A stretch of DNA of 64,000 nt from Melampsora larici-populina 98AG31 (Eukaryota; Basidiomycota; Pucciniomycetes; Pucciniales; Melampsoraceae). The notes beneath the pieces were generated by a model that was given only the letters and a program-made list of their open reading frames with translations, made no database searches and was not told where the DNA came from. The stretch is taken from NCBI RefSeq assembly GCF_000204055.1, contig NW_006768789.1, forward strand, positions 197,692 through 261,691, given 5' to 3'. Below, piece after piece: positions 1 to 13,177 of the stretch (position 1 is its first letter; every line of letters begins with the position of its first letter). Both the position numbers and the translations under genes were made by a program.

Positions 1-107
1 TGGATTGGTTAGTTTGATTAGTTTAATGCGTTTATTGAGAATGAGATTCACTGACACATTATTATTATTTGAATGAGTCTTTTTGTTTTGGTGTTGGTTT
101 GATTGAG

Positions 108-159
108 GGTGGTAGTGGTAGTGGTAGTGGTAGTGGTTAGTTGGTTGGTTGGTTGGTTG
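108..159. repeat. GGTAGT / TTGG microsatellite
   Basis: About five tandem GGTAGT units are followed by a short TTGG run. The array lies roughly 200 bp upstream of the eIF2B beta start. The rest of bases 1-360 is AT-rich with no supportable gene and presumably holds that gene's promoter and 5' leader. Confidence 0.8.
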
Positions 160-360
160 TTCAAATCAGATGACGATCATCATCAAATGTTGTCGAGTGA
201 GATGGGATACGTTGAACTACAGTTTCAATTAATCTGTTGGATTTAATCTGTTTTAGTGAAATTCGATTTTGGATAATCTCGACTGGCTCATCTTGTCGTT
301 CGCTTTCTCATTACCATCCACATTACCATCGACATTACCATATCACTTTACTTATTCACG

Positions 361-2030
361 ATGACCATTTCATTTTCATCAGATTTATCAAAACCGATCA
401 TCATCAAAAGAATTGATACCTTAGCTCAGAAATTAGAACGTCGGTAAGTTCATTCTCGACCGATCTCAATCAATCCATCATCTTAAAACTGATTTAAGAA
501 TTGGTTTAAAAACAGACAAGTGATTGGATCTTTACCCACTGCATTAGAAACGATTAAATTATTACGTGAAGTTATTGCTGGTGCTAAATTTAATTCGTTT
601 GAAGAGTTATGTACTCATCTTACTGAGATTGGAAACTTATTAACTACTAAAGCTCCAAGAGGTTCATACTTTATTCAAATCCAATCTTGATCTTCATCCT
701 AAAAACTCGTTATCTTTTTTTTCCAATTCTAGAATTCGTGATTGGAAACATTGTTAAAAGAGTGGTACTCCTTTTACGTGAAGAGTTAAGTCTTTGTAGG
801 TCTCTCTTATATACAATCTTAATCATTCAATTCTAATCTAATCTTTACTTTGAACAGGTATGCAAGTGCATTAGCCACTCATCTCATCACAGCCACTTCG
901 ACTCCTGCGATTGAAAAAGATGAAATCAAATCAAGTAGTTCGACTTACAATTTCACCACCCCACCTTCTTCAAATTCGATTCCCATCAGTTCATCTACCA
1001 CTGATAATCTATTCAGATTATTAGGTCAAAAACTTCTTACACCGGCTTCTCATGATCATCAATTAGATCATCATCATGATGGTGGTCCTGGAAAGGTGGA
1101 AAGAAACTTTAGTAAGAAAGCAGCTAGTTTGAAACCTATCTTTATTGAAGCGGTTCAAGAATTACATGATGAATTAGAACTTACGCGTGAGAATGTGGCG
1201 AATCAAGCTGCTGAACATATTCATTCTGGGTCAGTTTCTCTTCTTGGATTTCTCATCACTAAGCTATATCGCCTTTTGACTTATCGTGTTCTGATTCGAT
1301 TTGATTCACAGTGAGGTGATCATGACCATGGACCATTCACGTACCGTTCAGAGCTTCTTACAAGCTGCTGCCAAGAACCGACGTACATTCAACGTCATCG
1401 TAGCCGAAACAGCTCCTAATTTCTCAGGTCGAACATTAGCAGCCGAATTAGCCGGTTCTACACCACCTGTCGAGACTCTTATCATCTCAGATGCATCAAG
1501 CTTTGCATTAATGTCAAGATGTACAAAACTGATTATAGGATGTCATGCGATCTTTGCAGATGGATCGGTCTTAGCTAAATCAGGTGCTTTGGGATTAGCC
1601 TTAGCAGCTAGAGCTCATTTGGTTCCAGTAGTCATTGTGAGTGGGATGTATAAATTCTCACCTGAATATGTTAGAGCAGGAGAAGAATGGTCGATTTGTG
1701 ATCAACAAAGTCCAGAAGAAGTTTTGATGTATAATCCAACTGAACATGATCATCATCATCATCATGAGATCCAAAGTCAACTTAAACAAGATCAATTTGA
1801 TGAATCTAAAGTGATGGGTGAAGTAGAAGTTTTGAATCCTTATTATGATCGTATACCTGGTGAACTCGTTAGTTTGTTTATTACCAATCTGTAAGTGTTT
1901 TTTTCGTATTTAATATTATCAACCTCGGGCTTCACTTACCTAAACCTTATCGTCTTTTGGTATCTTTAGGGGAGGACATCCGTCTTCACTTGTATATCGG
2001 TTATTAAAAGACTTGTATGGAACCAGTTGA
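361..2030 (+). CDS. GCD7: Translation initiation factor eIF2B subunit beta
   Basis: Regulatory subunit of the eIF2B guanine-nucleotide exchange factor, which reloads eIF2 with GTP in the cytosol. Six exons (361-443, 516-661, 733-799, 858-1229, 1312-1890, 1970-2030) join in frame to about 435 residues, all with GT-AG introns. The product has the N-terminal helical part (KPIIIKRIDTLAQKLERR) and the C-terminal Rossmann-like eIF2B alpha/beta/delta domain with TFNVIVAETAP, SGRTLAAELA, LIIGCHAIFADGSVLAKSGA and the tail GGHPSSLVYRLLKDLYGTS. It is longer than yeast Gcd7 (about 380 residues) because of insertions rich in Ser/Thr (exon 4) and His/Asp (near 1745-1765). The ATG at 361 gives a plausible short N-terminus; no competing upstream ATG is evident. 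It converges on POM152. Confidence 0.93.
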
Positions 2031-3681
2031 TTATAATCATATTCCCAGTTTCATTGTCAAGACCAGTGCGATACTATACAAAGTTAATCTATCATTGGTC
2101 TAATCATCTTAAAGTTAAATTACGTTGTAGTACCCATATCATTAAGTTTAAAAATTAAAATTAAAAATTAAATCAGTCTAAAGTGAATTAAGAGCCAATG
2201 GTGTAAATGAAGGCTCTGGGCATTTGTATGGTCTTGGTCAGTTTTGTAAAATCAATCATTAAGGAAGTATGCTTTTTGAGACTGGTGGTCTTATGATTTT
2301 GGAAAGTAGTAATCAACTTGCTTCTTCAGTGGTTTTCATCTAGTGGTATTTCAAGTTGAACCTAATGGGGTAAGAAAGCCAGGTGACCTTTGTGACTGTC
2401 TATAGAGAGGAGTTGGCAAATTTAGAGGTTTTCAGGATTGAAACCTGGTTTTCTTACCCAGTTGGAAACAAGAAGTCTTGATATGCTTTGATAGTTGATG
2501 AGCAAAGAGAAATGTTTTCTTCAAAATCAAAAAAATGTCATTATAGAAATATAAAATCAATCTAAAGAAAACACAATTTAAAACTCACTTTGTTTGATCT
2601 GATAAGTAAGACTTTTATGATGTGTGTACATGCACATGACCAAGGCAATGGAAGATGTGGAATCTTGGTGAAGGATTATTTCCAGAATTGTTGGAAAAGG
2701 TTAGATAAAAGAACTTTCAAAAAATGGAACACTGACAAAGGTTTTAGTCATTCTCCTTGGCTCAATGAACTAACCATCAAAAAACAAAAATCTTTGTGGA
2801 AAAAATCATCTTCCTAGTAGAAATTATGATTTTTAGATATGGTGTATGATACTTTTCCTTATCTTTGTCTGAGTATAAAGGAATGACAAGCTTTGAGAGT
2901 TCATCAAAAGTAAAAGGTGTTTTTAGTGGGTATATACTGTGGGATTCAGTCTGAACCAGATCACAACAATGTAAGTTTTAAAATGGGTGAATAATACTCA
3001 CCTGATAAGGATCGAGTCTTTGTTGAAAACAATCCTCAAATGAAAAAGCTGCACTTGATTCCACATTCATCTGACCTCCCTCACAAGAACTTTTGCGTAG
3101 TTTCTCATTTTTCTATATCGCCCATCAATAAATCAAGGTTCTCACTGTGATATAAGTCCTGGGCAGGTTTTCCAAGAAGTGAAAATTATAATCAGCAAAA
3201 CATCTGCCTATATACTTTTTCCTAACACTAGTTTTTATACCATCTTGATAACACAATCCATGCAAAATTGAGAAAAAAACAAATGTGTAAAATAGGATCT
3301 ATGTAGGTTCATGATCATCAAGTCAAATTCAAATACTTTCTTAAATGAACATTCTCTGAACTCTATAAAGATCTTCTTTGAGATTAAATCTGATAAGTCA
3401 ACATAGATGAGGATTAATTCAAGTTCAGAAAACGTGAAAAGATGAAAAGCAAAAACAAAAGAAAACTTGGAATTCCTTTTGAATCCTTTTGATGATTGTT
3501 TTATATTACAAGATTGATTTAGATTTTTAATGAAGTTTTTTGATTCATGAAGACCTTTTTGGAGAATGATCATCATATTTCTATTAAACAAATAATCATC
3601 TTTATCTTCTTCTTGACTCACTTTGTGGTTTTGTTTATCTCTTGTTGTTATCTAGTTTTTGCCTTTCTTGACTGTAAACCT
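2031..3681. other. Intergenic, convergent gene ends
   Basis: AT-rich spacer between the 3' ends of eIF2B beta and POM152. Short ORFs (2590-2817 +, 3235-3621 -) have low-complexity or Lys/Phe-rich translations, no recognisable domain and no splice partners. No repeat or RNA gene was recognised. Confidence 0.6.
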
Positions 3682-6600
3682 TTATTTTTTTTCATTACTG
3701 TTATCTCCAAGTCCACCAACTGGAGGAAAAGAACAAAATGCATCTAGAATTCCCAAGTCGATCAAACGAAAAAAACCCAATCATTCAATTAATGTTTCGA
3801 TGAAATTTTTCCAAGAAAACCGATTGACTTACCTTGAATTTCAGTAACAGACCAAGTACCTTCTTCACGTGCAAAGATTGAATAAGTATGACTTTCGATT
3901 CCAGTCACAGTTCTTTTTTCCAAAACCCTTGTATCATCTGTTCTATCTTCAGGTAATGATCTTGTATAAGTAAATGAAAAAGGTGGGGTTCCTTCAAAAC
4001 TAAAAACAATTTCAGACTGATTGAATCAAACAAAAAAAAACTCATGAATCAGTTAATCATTCTTCTCTCAAATCAAAACGTTTCTAAAAGTATTGCAATT
4101 TTTTTTCTTTGCACTTACTTGATCTCCTTCTCTAATATCTTCAATAAAATTCCTACCAGCACTAATCTTAACACTAGGAATAGGTTTAATTAATTTCTCT
4201 AAATTAACATTCACAAGACAATGATCAAGTTTATGAGCAATAGCCAAGATCTTAAATAATCCAGGTTCTTTTGCTAATCTAGAAAACTTAGGTTCATTTT
4301 TAGAGTCTATTATAATAGATGATGGTTTAGATTGGAATTCATATTTGATCAACCAAGGTGGTGATCCTTTTAAAATATATTCTAATCTTTCTCCTACACA
4401 GATATATGGTTTTTTACTAACTGATTCGATCGAGGCTGTTTCTGCTACTTCTACTATGGCAGATTTCTTGGGAGATTCTTCTGTCCATTTGCTTTTACAT
4501 CCGTTGGCGTCTTTGACTGATTTCACGTCAATTGAATGAGGTGCAGCAGATCGAAAGGCGTATGGTAAAGAAAGCACAGCAGAAGCTGTGGTGAAATTCA
4601 ATTCGAATCGTTCCATTGCCATACTGACTTCGTTAGTCACTTGTATATCAACTTGATAAGGTGCCTTTCCTCCAATCAAATCTAATCGAACTCCTCCTTT
4701 TCCATTCTGAGTAGTTGAAAGGGTTTCGTGGACACAATATGTCGTTTGTGCCAAGGTCTTGACGGTGCCACTCGGTAGTTCAAATACCACTTGTTTGATT
4801 GAGGGGAGATCCTTCAATCCATTAGAGCTTAGCTTTGGATACGTACGATCACTTAAAGCGGTGATGGTGTAGGTATAAGAGCCAGCCTCAGAGGTGTGAA
4901 GGGGTAAGATCGCATTTGATTTCAAGAATTGCACCGTTTTCTCTTCTACACTTGATCTTTCACCTCGACCAAATGGCTGGTGTAAGACCGAATACTGTAC
5001 AGAGAACGGTGGCGAACCTGGATTGAAGAGAAATAGACAGAGGTGTGTAAAATCAGAGGTTTGTTTTGTTTGCAACTCCCTTTTGAAATTCTGATTTTGT
5101 GCGTACCTGCTAGACTCAATTCTAGACTATCATCGACCATTTCACATACAGATTTTTTGATGACAGCACCTGATCCTTGCTGGTTCGATATTGTTAAACT
5201 GGGACGAGGTAACCATTCTACCTTGAAACGTCCACTCTCAACTGTACCAGGACAATGTTGATCATGTATCGCCAAGAGTTGATATTCACCTGCTTGAGTG
5301 ACCTCAAGGTGAGCGTTCGGACTGTAAAGCGTTTTCTCTTCACTCATCGAAGTTCTTCCATCGAGTGAATATTCGATTTTCCATGGCTATCCGAATTAAT
5401 TCACGTTAGTCAATGATCTGAAGTTAGTGCTGAGTAATATGACAGAGTGAAACAAACACGCACCCCATTACCAGTCAAACGCATTGGTATTCTAAATGGT
5501 TCACCCTCTCGACCAACAAGTTTGTATTGTTGATCAGCACTATAGAATTTGACCGTAGGTTTTGTACGATGAACTTCGATATTGAGATCGGGTACAGTCA
5601 AGTTTCGTAGACATCCATTTCCGTCGGTGATACTGACTAAAGAGAGAGTAAAGCTACCACCTTTGGTGATATATTGTGATGGAATATCAACATCCAACAC
5701 TGCTCGGGCTGAATTGATGTCTTTGACTATATGTGCTTTCTCTCCCAAGATTTGATAGACAATCGTATATGGTGGTGCGCCCTGATTGAAAGAAATCACG
5801 ACATCAGTATCATAATATTGTTTGACAGAAATTTATATAAAAGATTCTAACCTTTAATTCGATTTCAGCCTCTACCGTCTCACCATCACAACTCCAAATA
5901 TTTTCATCCTTTCCACCTCTAGTAAACTTAGCTTGAGCCAAAGGATGTACAATCTGTTTAATCGATTTATCCGCAATCTTAATCCCATCATAATATTGAT
6001 CATCTAATTGTACAAACTTATATTCAAAATCACCCGGTGAATCAGGTTGAATTAAAATCTCATCACGACTATGTTGAATCACTTTGATTTTCTTTTGTGT
6101 TGATCTTCCGGTTTGTGAAACCAAATAATGTAATTTGAAGGGTGGTTTACCAGTCAAGAGAAAATTGGCCTTTAGACCGATTTCACCTGAACATTGATCA
6201 GTGATCGAGGTAAAGTTGAATTCGATGGTCGGAATTGGTTGTTCTACTACTATACAACTTGATGGGACTAGAATCTCTCCCGAACAAAATTTGCCATTGA
6301 TACTAGTTAACTCGTATGTACCAGGTTGGGTAGCTTGGATCAACTTGATCGAATCTGAAAAGGTAATGTTCTGTTCCCATCCTTTTTTCAAGTTCGGGTC
6401 TGATATTTCTTTTGAATCGGGATCAGTGACTGGTTTGTATGAAATCCCGACAGTCCAAGGCGATCCTGCAGCGTCATCAGCTTCTTTAACATGTACTTTG
6501 AGTGGTACGCTTTTGCCTTTCAAGAGCCTTAACGGTTCATCTTCAGTATTACCGCATCCAAGGAAACTAACTTGACTTCTTGGATGTACATAAACAGTCT

Positions 6601-8060
6601 TGGTGTCCAATAACTCAGGCTGAGTACCAAATCGTTTTGTAGCGCGAGATTCACGGAATGAATTGAAGTCAAAGGTATGCCCACACGCGTCTCGGACTGA
6701 ATCTAATTCATAAATATGCTTGCCTGTAGTGGTAAGACTTATATTGAGGGGCAGATCAATTGAACTCGATTCGGCCCAATTGTAATCCTTCCGATGTGAA
6801 ACTCTTAGCTTCTCGGACAAAGTAGCGGTCTCGGTTGCAATGAGCGGAGAGACAAATTCACTCGGACTGATACCTTCCAATTTCATTGGCGTGCGCTCAC
6901 CATCAATGATCCGATGATAATTTAGAGTGAGGGGCGCCAACCCATGAACCATCATCCCGAAATCTTCCGTCTCGTCTACACACTTGTGAAGCTCATCGAT
7001 TGAATTTGATCCCACCCAGGATAGTAATTTAGAATGAGAAGAGGAGACTTGATCGGTGGTTGCGAAGCTAGCCCTAGGACAGTCGACTACCAAGGCTTCT
7101 GCACGTGAGATTCGTATATCCATCGTTTCTTGATCCAAGACTCGTTCAAGTCTAATGAGACCGATTTGACGAACATCAAGATGATAGAGTAATTGAGTAC
7201 GTTCTAGTGTAGGTTGATCACGAGAGTTCGATTGATGATTAAGAGGTTGTTGGAGTTGATCTTCTGAAGATTTCCAATCATTCTCTTCATCTTCAATCCA
7301 ATCTTCTAAACTTAATTTCGATTTCTTTTGCTTTGAAGATGATGGATGAAGTTGACTATGAGTGAGATTGAAGAGAGTTTTTTGACCAGTCGTGAAATTT
7401 GTAACTGAGTATTGTAGTAAATGAGGAATTGAATTATTGAAGATGATCGGAATCAGAGCGAAGGATGAAGCAATAGATGATGATATGCAAAAGCAATTTA
7501 AGTGAGGATTTAATTTGGCGGTAGTATGAGGTAAGACATGAATTGTATGTTTCCCGAGAATATGAGAAGAAGGGTTGATGACATCTTGTAATCGAACTTT
7601 GACTTCGAGGATAGCAGTTTGATAATCAAAGAGACCTAAGGACACATAGACAGGGTGAGTATATGATTGGTTTAGTTTAAAGTTGGTCATTCATTTCTCA
7701 CTCACGTTTGATAGATTGAGGTAAAAGAGAGCTGATGATACTGAGACCAAGATGAGAGTTTCCCAAACAGATCCAATTGAATGATAAGAGTAAACCGATG
7801 ATGATGATAGTTTGGAGTTTTGCTAGTTTGAGACGTGGAATGTTGAGTAGGGGAATGATGACAGCTATAAGAATAAGATCAAGTGAACTCCAATAGATCC
7901 ATGAGATTTTAGGACTTGAGTTAGAACCAAACCACCAAAGTTCTATGAATTGAAATAGTTTATAAGATTGAAAGAGAGCTAGAAAGGAAGCCACATAAAG
8001 CCTTTGAGTTGGTAAATCACACCATTCGGGAGAGATAAGAGGTGGTTTTTGATTAGTCAT
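3682..8060 (-). CDS. POM152: Nucleoporin POM152 (nuclear pore membrane protein)
   Basis: Membrane-ring nucleoporin that anchors the pore in the nuclear envelope. Seven exons on the minus strand (8060-7706, 7635-5852, 5781-5464, 5386-5107, 5017-4119, 4016-3833, 3743-3682) join in frame to about 1293 residues, close to the usual size. Residues 1-115 hold three hydrophobic segments (around LYVASFLALFQSYKLF, LDLILIAVIIPLL and LQTIIIIGLLLSF). The rest is a lumenal array of Ig-like repeats, each with a G-x-PPF/PPY strand (GKPPFKLHYLV, GAPPYTIVYQI, GSPPFSVQYSV, GKAPYQVDIQV, GSPPWLIKYEF, EGTPPFSFTYT). The protein ends in DAFCSFPPVGG, the characteristic C-terminal D-x-[YF]-C-x-[FY]-P motif. It is encoded by a 62-nt last exon that no simple ORF scan would show. 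Exon 2 starts at the acceptor TCCTTAG near 7636, so the ATG at 7690 lies in intron 1. Confidence 0.92.
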
Positions 8061-9596
8061 GTTGATGGGGTTTTGTTTTTGAATGAGGAGATCAATATAA
8101 TTTGAATAAACTGTCGATTATCAATGTTTTCCGCTTCTGATGATCATGGGGATCTTGAGTTATCAATGCTGATATTGAGTCGATTCGGTACTGGATGTAA
8201 CATGATCAGACAAGGCTCTTGGGATGATGATGATGATAATGATTTGATGATCAGTCCTACTTTCTCTAGTGCTGAGATATGATAATGCTTTTCTTGTTTT
8301 GGTTGGTTTGTTCTTTTGTTGTTGTTGGATTGTTCTTTTGTTGATCGATTTCCAAAACGATCGAGTCCGTGATCATGGGTTTTGAACAATTACACAAGAT
8401 TATGGAGTTCCAAGAGTCTACACTAACTAAACGCATAGTTTGACTTATATGCTAATAGGGAGAGAGTCGCTACCACAGGTCAATCCAATTTGGCTGAAGT
8501 TCAAAATTCGTTCTTCAACACCGACTGCCGTCGACTCAAGAAATGTAACATCAAACATCCAAGGCAGGTTAGTCCTTGATTCTCTTTAATCCAAAGCTCA
8601 TCATCTTCACTTATCCGCAACAATGATGACCAAGTAAACACTTAAACATAATAGGAAGAGCCTTCATAGGTCCTTCACTCACCTTTCTTCAATTCATAAG
8701 TCTCAATCTCCTCGTTCTGTTGATTTTAATTAATCTGCAGGGTTAATCTGTTGGCTATTCATTTCTACCCTTTTCATGTTGACCTCTTCTTTAGCTGAAA
8801 GGCTTTTGTGGACGGACCTTGTTAAGTTTGGTGATTTGATTTTGGCTTTGACGATTGACTTGAGGTTGTGAGAGACTGAACTGATACTTGTGAAGGGCTG
8901 TAGATGACTTTGTTTTTATCTAGCTGAATGTTGAACACACATCCATGATTCCGAAATCTCATTTCTTTCAATCGTGAATCGTTGAACTGATCATTTTGGA
9001 TTGCCTTTCATTTTGCAGTGGTTATCACGATTCGATTTTGTACTCTAGGCGCGTTCTGATCACGTTCCTTTCACCACGAATTCATCTAGATTTTCAAGCA
9101 TCTTGATATTAAGACCGGGAAATGCATTGACTAAGATCCTGATAATTTTCATATGTTCTGAACCGATCTTGTACTCGAAACTTACACCCTCCACACTGGC
9201 AATTCTTCTTGCTATTTTGCTGTGGTCAAATGCAGCATGAGCTAAAGCTATCAACGCCTGTAGTAAGAACAACCAACAGCGGTTCGCGCATCCTATTGAT
9301 CAATTTGTTTCTGATATTGACTTGATCGTTTTGAATCGCGGCTGGAGCCTTGCTGTCTCAATGCGTAGCTGATAATATAACTAGTATAATGCGTTCTAGA
9401 AATCCATCTTGTTGACTGGAACTTTCTAATTTCTTCATCCTCAAGTCATAAACAGTCTCAGACTACGCTCTACTATCCCTCTCGAATTCTTTGATGTCTC
9501 TTTTCGACCTTCTTTTTCCTTGATCTGTTACTTGAGAATATGTCGAGTCTGTCTACCTTTTACTCTTGGCTGTGTTGTATCTTGACAATTACGGTA
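8061..9596. other. Intergenic region, no supported gene
   Basis: Holds the POM152 promoter and AT-rich sequence. A minus-strand ORF at 9272-9060 is preceded by an acceptor-like CTACAG and reads like a globular fragment (SFEYKIGSEHMKIIRILVNA), but no upstream exon with a start codon could be joined. It is left as an unresolved possible exon. Confidence 0.5.
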
Positions 9597-10436
9597 CACA
9601 AATATCGTTCTGGAAATTTCCAGAAGGTTTTTTCCAGAACGCCAGAACCCTTCGGGAAGCCTTCTGGTGTTCTGGAAAAAACACAAATTCAACATAAACT
9701 CTCTGCTGCAGCCTGCTGCAGCTTCCCCACATACCCCGCCTAACAAACATGGATCAAGTGATCGACGACCATACTCCCACCTCCAGCCAACCAATGAATT
9801 TAAAATTTTTAGAGCCTCTTCAAGCCGATCGAGTCCGTTTTGATTGATTTGACGTAGACGACGACCGAGTAGCACAAGCTTAACAGACTGTGCACTGGCC
9901 AAGTGGTATTCCAGCGCGGCCAGCAAAAACAGGTACAGTGGCTTCCTAGCCTCAAATCGATCATCGGCATCATGCTCATCATCTAAACGGCCTCGGATTG
10001 TAAGTTTTGCTGAACGATGATTGCTTGAAGACACCGAAGGATGAAAAGGCTTTCAGAATTCCTCTTTTTCTGGAAAGCTAAAGTTAAAAGGTCTGTTTGT
10101 GACTGATTCTTCTTGTGAATTGCCAAGTGAATAGACCGTTTCAGAAGTCGACGTCGGCTTTTTCGAACCATTGCAGGAGGAAAGGCAGAGTTAAATTGAA
10201 ATGCAAGACCGAGAAGTGCTGAGAGTTGAGAAAAGTGATGTGGGAGGGTGTTTGATGTGCGTGGTATGAGGTGTGTGCTAGCGGATGTGTGGTTGGGTTC
10301 AGTACTCAGGTGTTGGGCATTCTGGAGTTTGGGGCATTCAAAGTTCCAGAACGCCAGAACGCCAGAACACACCAAAAAAAAAACCTTCTGGCGTTCTGGA
10401 AAAAGTGTTCTGGAAATTTCCAGAACGATATTTGTG
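9597..10436. mobile_element. Non-autonomous inverted-repeat DNA element (MITE-like), 840 bp
   Basis: The left end (9597-9625) and right end (10408-10436) are perfect 29-bp inverted repeats starting CACAAATATCG. Both are flanked by TA (9595-9596, 10437-10438), and the match extends one step further as GGTA/TACC, so the true edge is ambiguous. Each end contains an 18-bp perfect palindrome (TTCTGGAAATTTCCAGAA) and subterminal copies of CCAGAACGCCAGAAC, a layout typical of transposase-binding sites. The interior has no transposase. The long minus-strand ORF (10034-9528) reads through the left end into flanking DNA and is not taken as a gene. Confidence 0.75.
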
Positions 10437-11594
10437 TACCACAAATGAAAACAGTCGAGACTTGATTCATTCCATTACAATTTTCACTGACTCTTGGGTG
10501 ATTGGGCAGAGCGGAGCAAGTGTAATTGATTGGTCACTATCTATACCTTATCTTTGATTTCCCTGCCCATATCTTGATTGCCATTGCCCGCTAAATGATC
10601 TGAGAGCAAATAGGAGTATTGCCGTCTACGGGCTTTCCTTAAATCTTTGGTAGGATGACTTGGATTGAGTCTAGACTTGAGCCTGTTTTTACTACACTGA
10701 CCCAAAGCTTGACAAAGCCCCCTCACGAGCGCGATCACTGCGCCCTCGAGAACTGTAATTTTATCAGTCATGATAGGTTCGCTGAAAGGGTCAGGAGTTG
10801 TTTTTGAATGGCTTGCATTCCTCAAGGCTCATACATACCACCCCTAAAATCCGGCAACGGCTTAGGCAAAATCAAAGTATCAATGGGGTCAGTTGCTGTA
10901 TCTTTTGTGCTCCTAGAAAGCACAAAATGAATTCACAAATCAAGCTTTGGAGGTCCCGATAAGGTGCCTTTGGAGTTTCAGTAACACTTGTGCAAAGCAT
11001 CCTCAGGCTACGTAGGTCGCTATCCTTCGCTATCTAATCTTGAAGCTTCCCAATCTTCCAAAGGCAGGCCAAGTGCGAGCTGACATTCCTTCTTCTCTGT
11101 CTATTCTACCACAGCTCACTATCATAAGCGCATCCTTTGATCACTTGCTACAAAAAAAGACCCCTATGCAGTCAGCCAAATTTAACAGAGTCACTCGCCC
11201 GTAAGATCAAACTACCTTGCTGCTCGCGCTTCGGTCGTCGGAGCAAGGACTTTTCATAGTTATACAAGCTTGCTATGCAGCCCTACATATATCCTTATGT
11301 AAAATCATTTCCATTCTCCGCCAATCCTTTCTATGACATCATGATATATGGGATTAAGCAGGCAAGGGCAGAGCGGATGACAGGTCTCTACCCCAAGTAA
11401 AGTGCAAATTAATCTGTGACATGGGTGTGTAGTAGGGGTATAGGTAGTGACATGTCGAAAGACCGATCAGTGGAATTGACCAGTGGCATATAAAAGTTAT
11501 GATCGGTAATCACGCTCAACTAATTCGTAGGGTAACTCAACAAGTTCGTTACTTCTCTCCTACTACTCAAGATCGTATTAACTTCACTACTACC
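10437..11594. other. Intergenic region upstream of pyrophosphatase
   Basis: No recognisable gene. It includes the pyrophosphatase promoter and leader. No repeat with defined ends was found. Confidence 0.5.
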
Positions 11595-13177
11595 ATGAGC
11601 TCTCAACATACTACCCGGTAAGCATCCTGATTTACCTCTTCATCACATCCAAAACCTTTCTCTATCCCGTTCAGCCAGAGGAACAGCTGTAAAACTGCTA
11701 CGATGGTTGTTTACGGAGGAGGACAATGACAGATGGTTTTTGTATTTTGCTAATCAAATGTCTTGTTTCCCATGACCGCATGATGAAATTGAATGTGGTC
11801 GCAGTCTGATCGGTGCCCCCAATACTCTCGGTAAGTTGATGACTCGCCTTCAGCATGCTAGGGCATGAGATGATCCGAGCAACATGGATTGAAACTCTAT
11901 TTGATTCTACAGAACATCGAGTGTACATCGAGTCCAACGGCAAAGCGATCTCTGCCTTCCACGATATTCCACTCTTTGCCAATGAGGAACGTACCGTCTT
12001 CAACATGGTAGTTGAGATTCCACGATGGACGAATGCCAAGATGGAGATTTCAAAATCTGAACCTTTTAATCCAATCGTACAAGATGTGAAAAAGAACAAA
12101 TTACGTTTTGTTCGCAACTGCTTTCCTCACCATGGTTATATCTGGAACTATGGAGCTTTTCCTCAAGTAAGTAGTTTGAGGGTTTCGAATCATTGACTTG
12201 AGTTGATCAAAGGCTCAAACTGATCACCATGTGCTTGTTCAGACCTGGGAAGACCCTAATCACACTCATCCTGAGACCAAGGCTAAGGGGGACAATGATC
12301 CATTGGACGTCTGTGAGATCGGAGAGGCCGTAGGTTACGTCGGTCAAATCAAACAAGTCAAAGTTTTGGGTGTTATGGCCCTCTTAGACGAGGGTGAAAC
12401 CGATTGGAAAATTTTGTAAGCTTAATTGTTGCCTATCCAAGAACATGGTATTCCGAGTGAATTGCTGATGATTCTCTATCTCCTTTGTCATCTAGGGTCG
12501 TGGATGTCAACGACCCTTTGGCACCTAAGCTAAACGACATTGAGGATGTCGAAAGACATCTCCCAGGCCTCATTCGGTGAGTATAGTTTTGTCTTCGCTT
12601 GGTAAATGCGATGCGTTGACTCTCAATTCGATCATCTCGTTGGTTTCTATAGTGCCACCAACGAATGGTTCCGAATTTACAAGATCCCCGATGGCAAGCC
12701 CGAAAACCAAGTCGGTATCTTCCCTCCCGAGTAAAGATGCTCCCCGCAGATTTTGATCCAATCCGATTCTAGTTTGCGTTCTCAGGTGAAGCAAAACACA
12801 AAAACTATGCCACTGAGGTCATCATGGAGTGCCACGAAGCCTGGAAACGACTCGTGAAAGATGGTCACCATGGTATCTCACTGTACGTCTTGCGACTTTT
12901 TGATGATCACAGCTATGCTCCCTCTTGGATTTATTGTGCTGAACAATATTGTTGCATTTTTATAGCGCGAACACAACAGTTGAAGGCTCTTCCGCCCGAG
13001 TTCCGACGGCCGATGTCCCTGCGGACTCACGAAAAGACCCAGCACCAATTGATCCCAGCATTTCTAAATGGTTCTTGTAAGTGATATCCTATGAGTTGGT
13101 AGTCGAACTTCTGATGATAATAGAGCTGATGAAAACATTCTGATCTCAACTTTAGCATTTCCGGACATTGCGTCTGA
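11595..13177 (+). CDS. IPP1: Inorganic pyrophosphatase (soluble, family I)
   Basis: Hydrolyses pyrophosphate to two phosphates in the cytosol, pulling biosynthetic reactions forward. Nine exons join in frame to about 285 residues (yeast Ipp1 has 287): 11595-11617, 11805-11830, 11913-12166, 12243-12415, 12496-12576, 12653-12710, 12773-12882, 12966-13076, 13156-13177. Hallmarks are [37 protein letters not shown], the Mg2+-binding signature [31 protein letters not shown] and [17 protein letters not shown]. Exon 2 is only 26 nt and exon 9 only 22 nt. Reading through the last donor would stop at WFL, whereas splicing restores WFFISG, the family's C-terminal sequence. The donor of intron 6 is the weak GTCGGT. 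Confidence 0.95.

Noticed and set aside
2590..2817. 75-codon plus-strand ORF downstream of eIF2B beta
   Set aside because: Lys-rich, no domain, no splice sites or upstream signals; lies in AT-rich intergenic DNA.
6201..6575. 124-codon plus-strand ORF
   Set aside because: Antisense shadow of POM152 exon 2.
9528..10034. 168-codon minus-strand ORF
   Set aside because: Runs through the inverted end of the 9597-10436 element into flanking DNA; no conserved motif. Treated as chance.
11698..12117. 139-codon minus-strand ORF
   Set aside because: Antisense shadow of pyrophosphatase exons 2-3.
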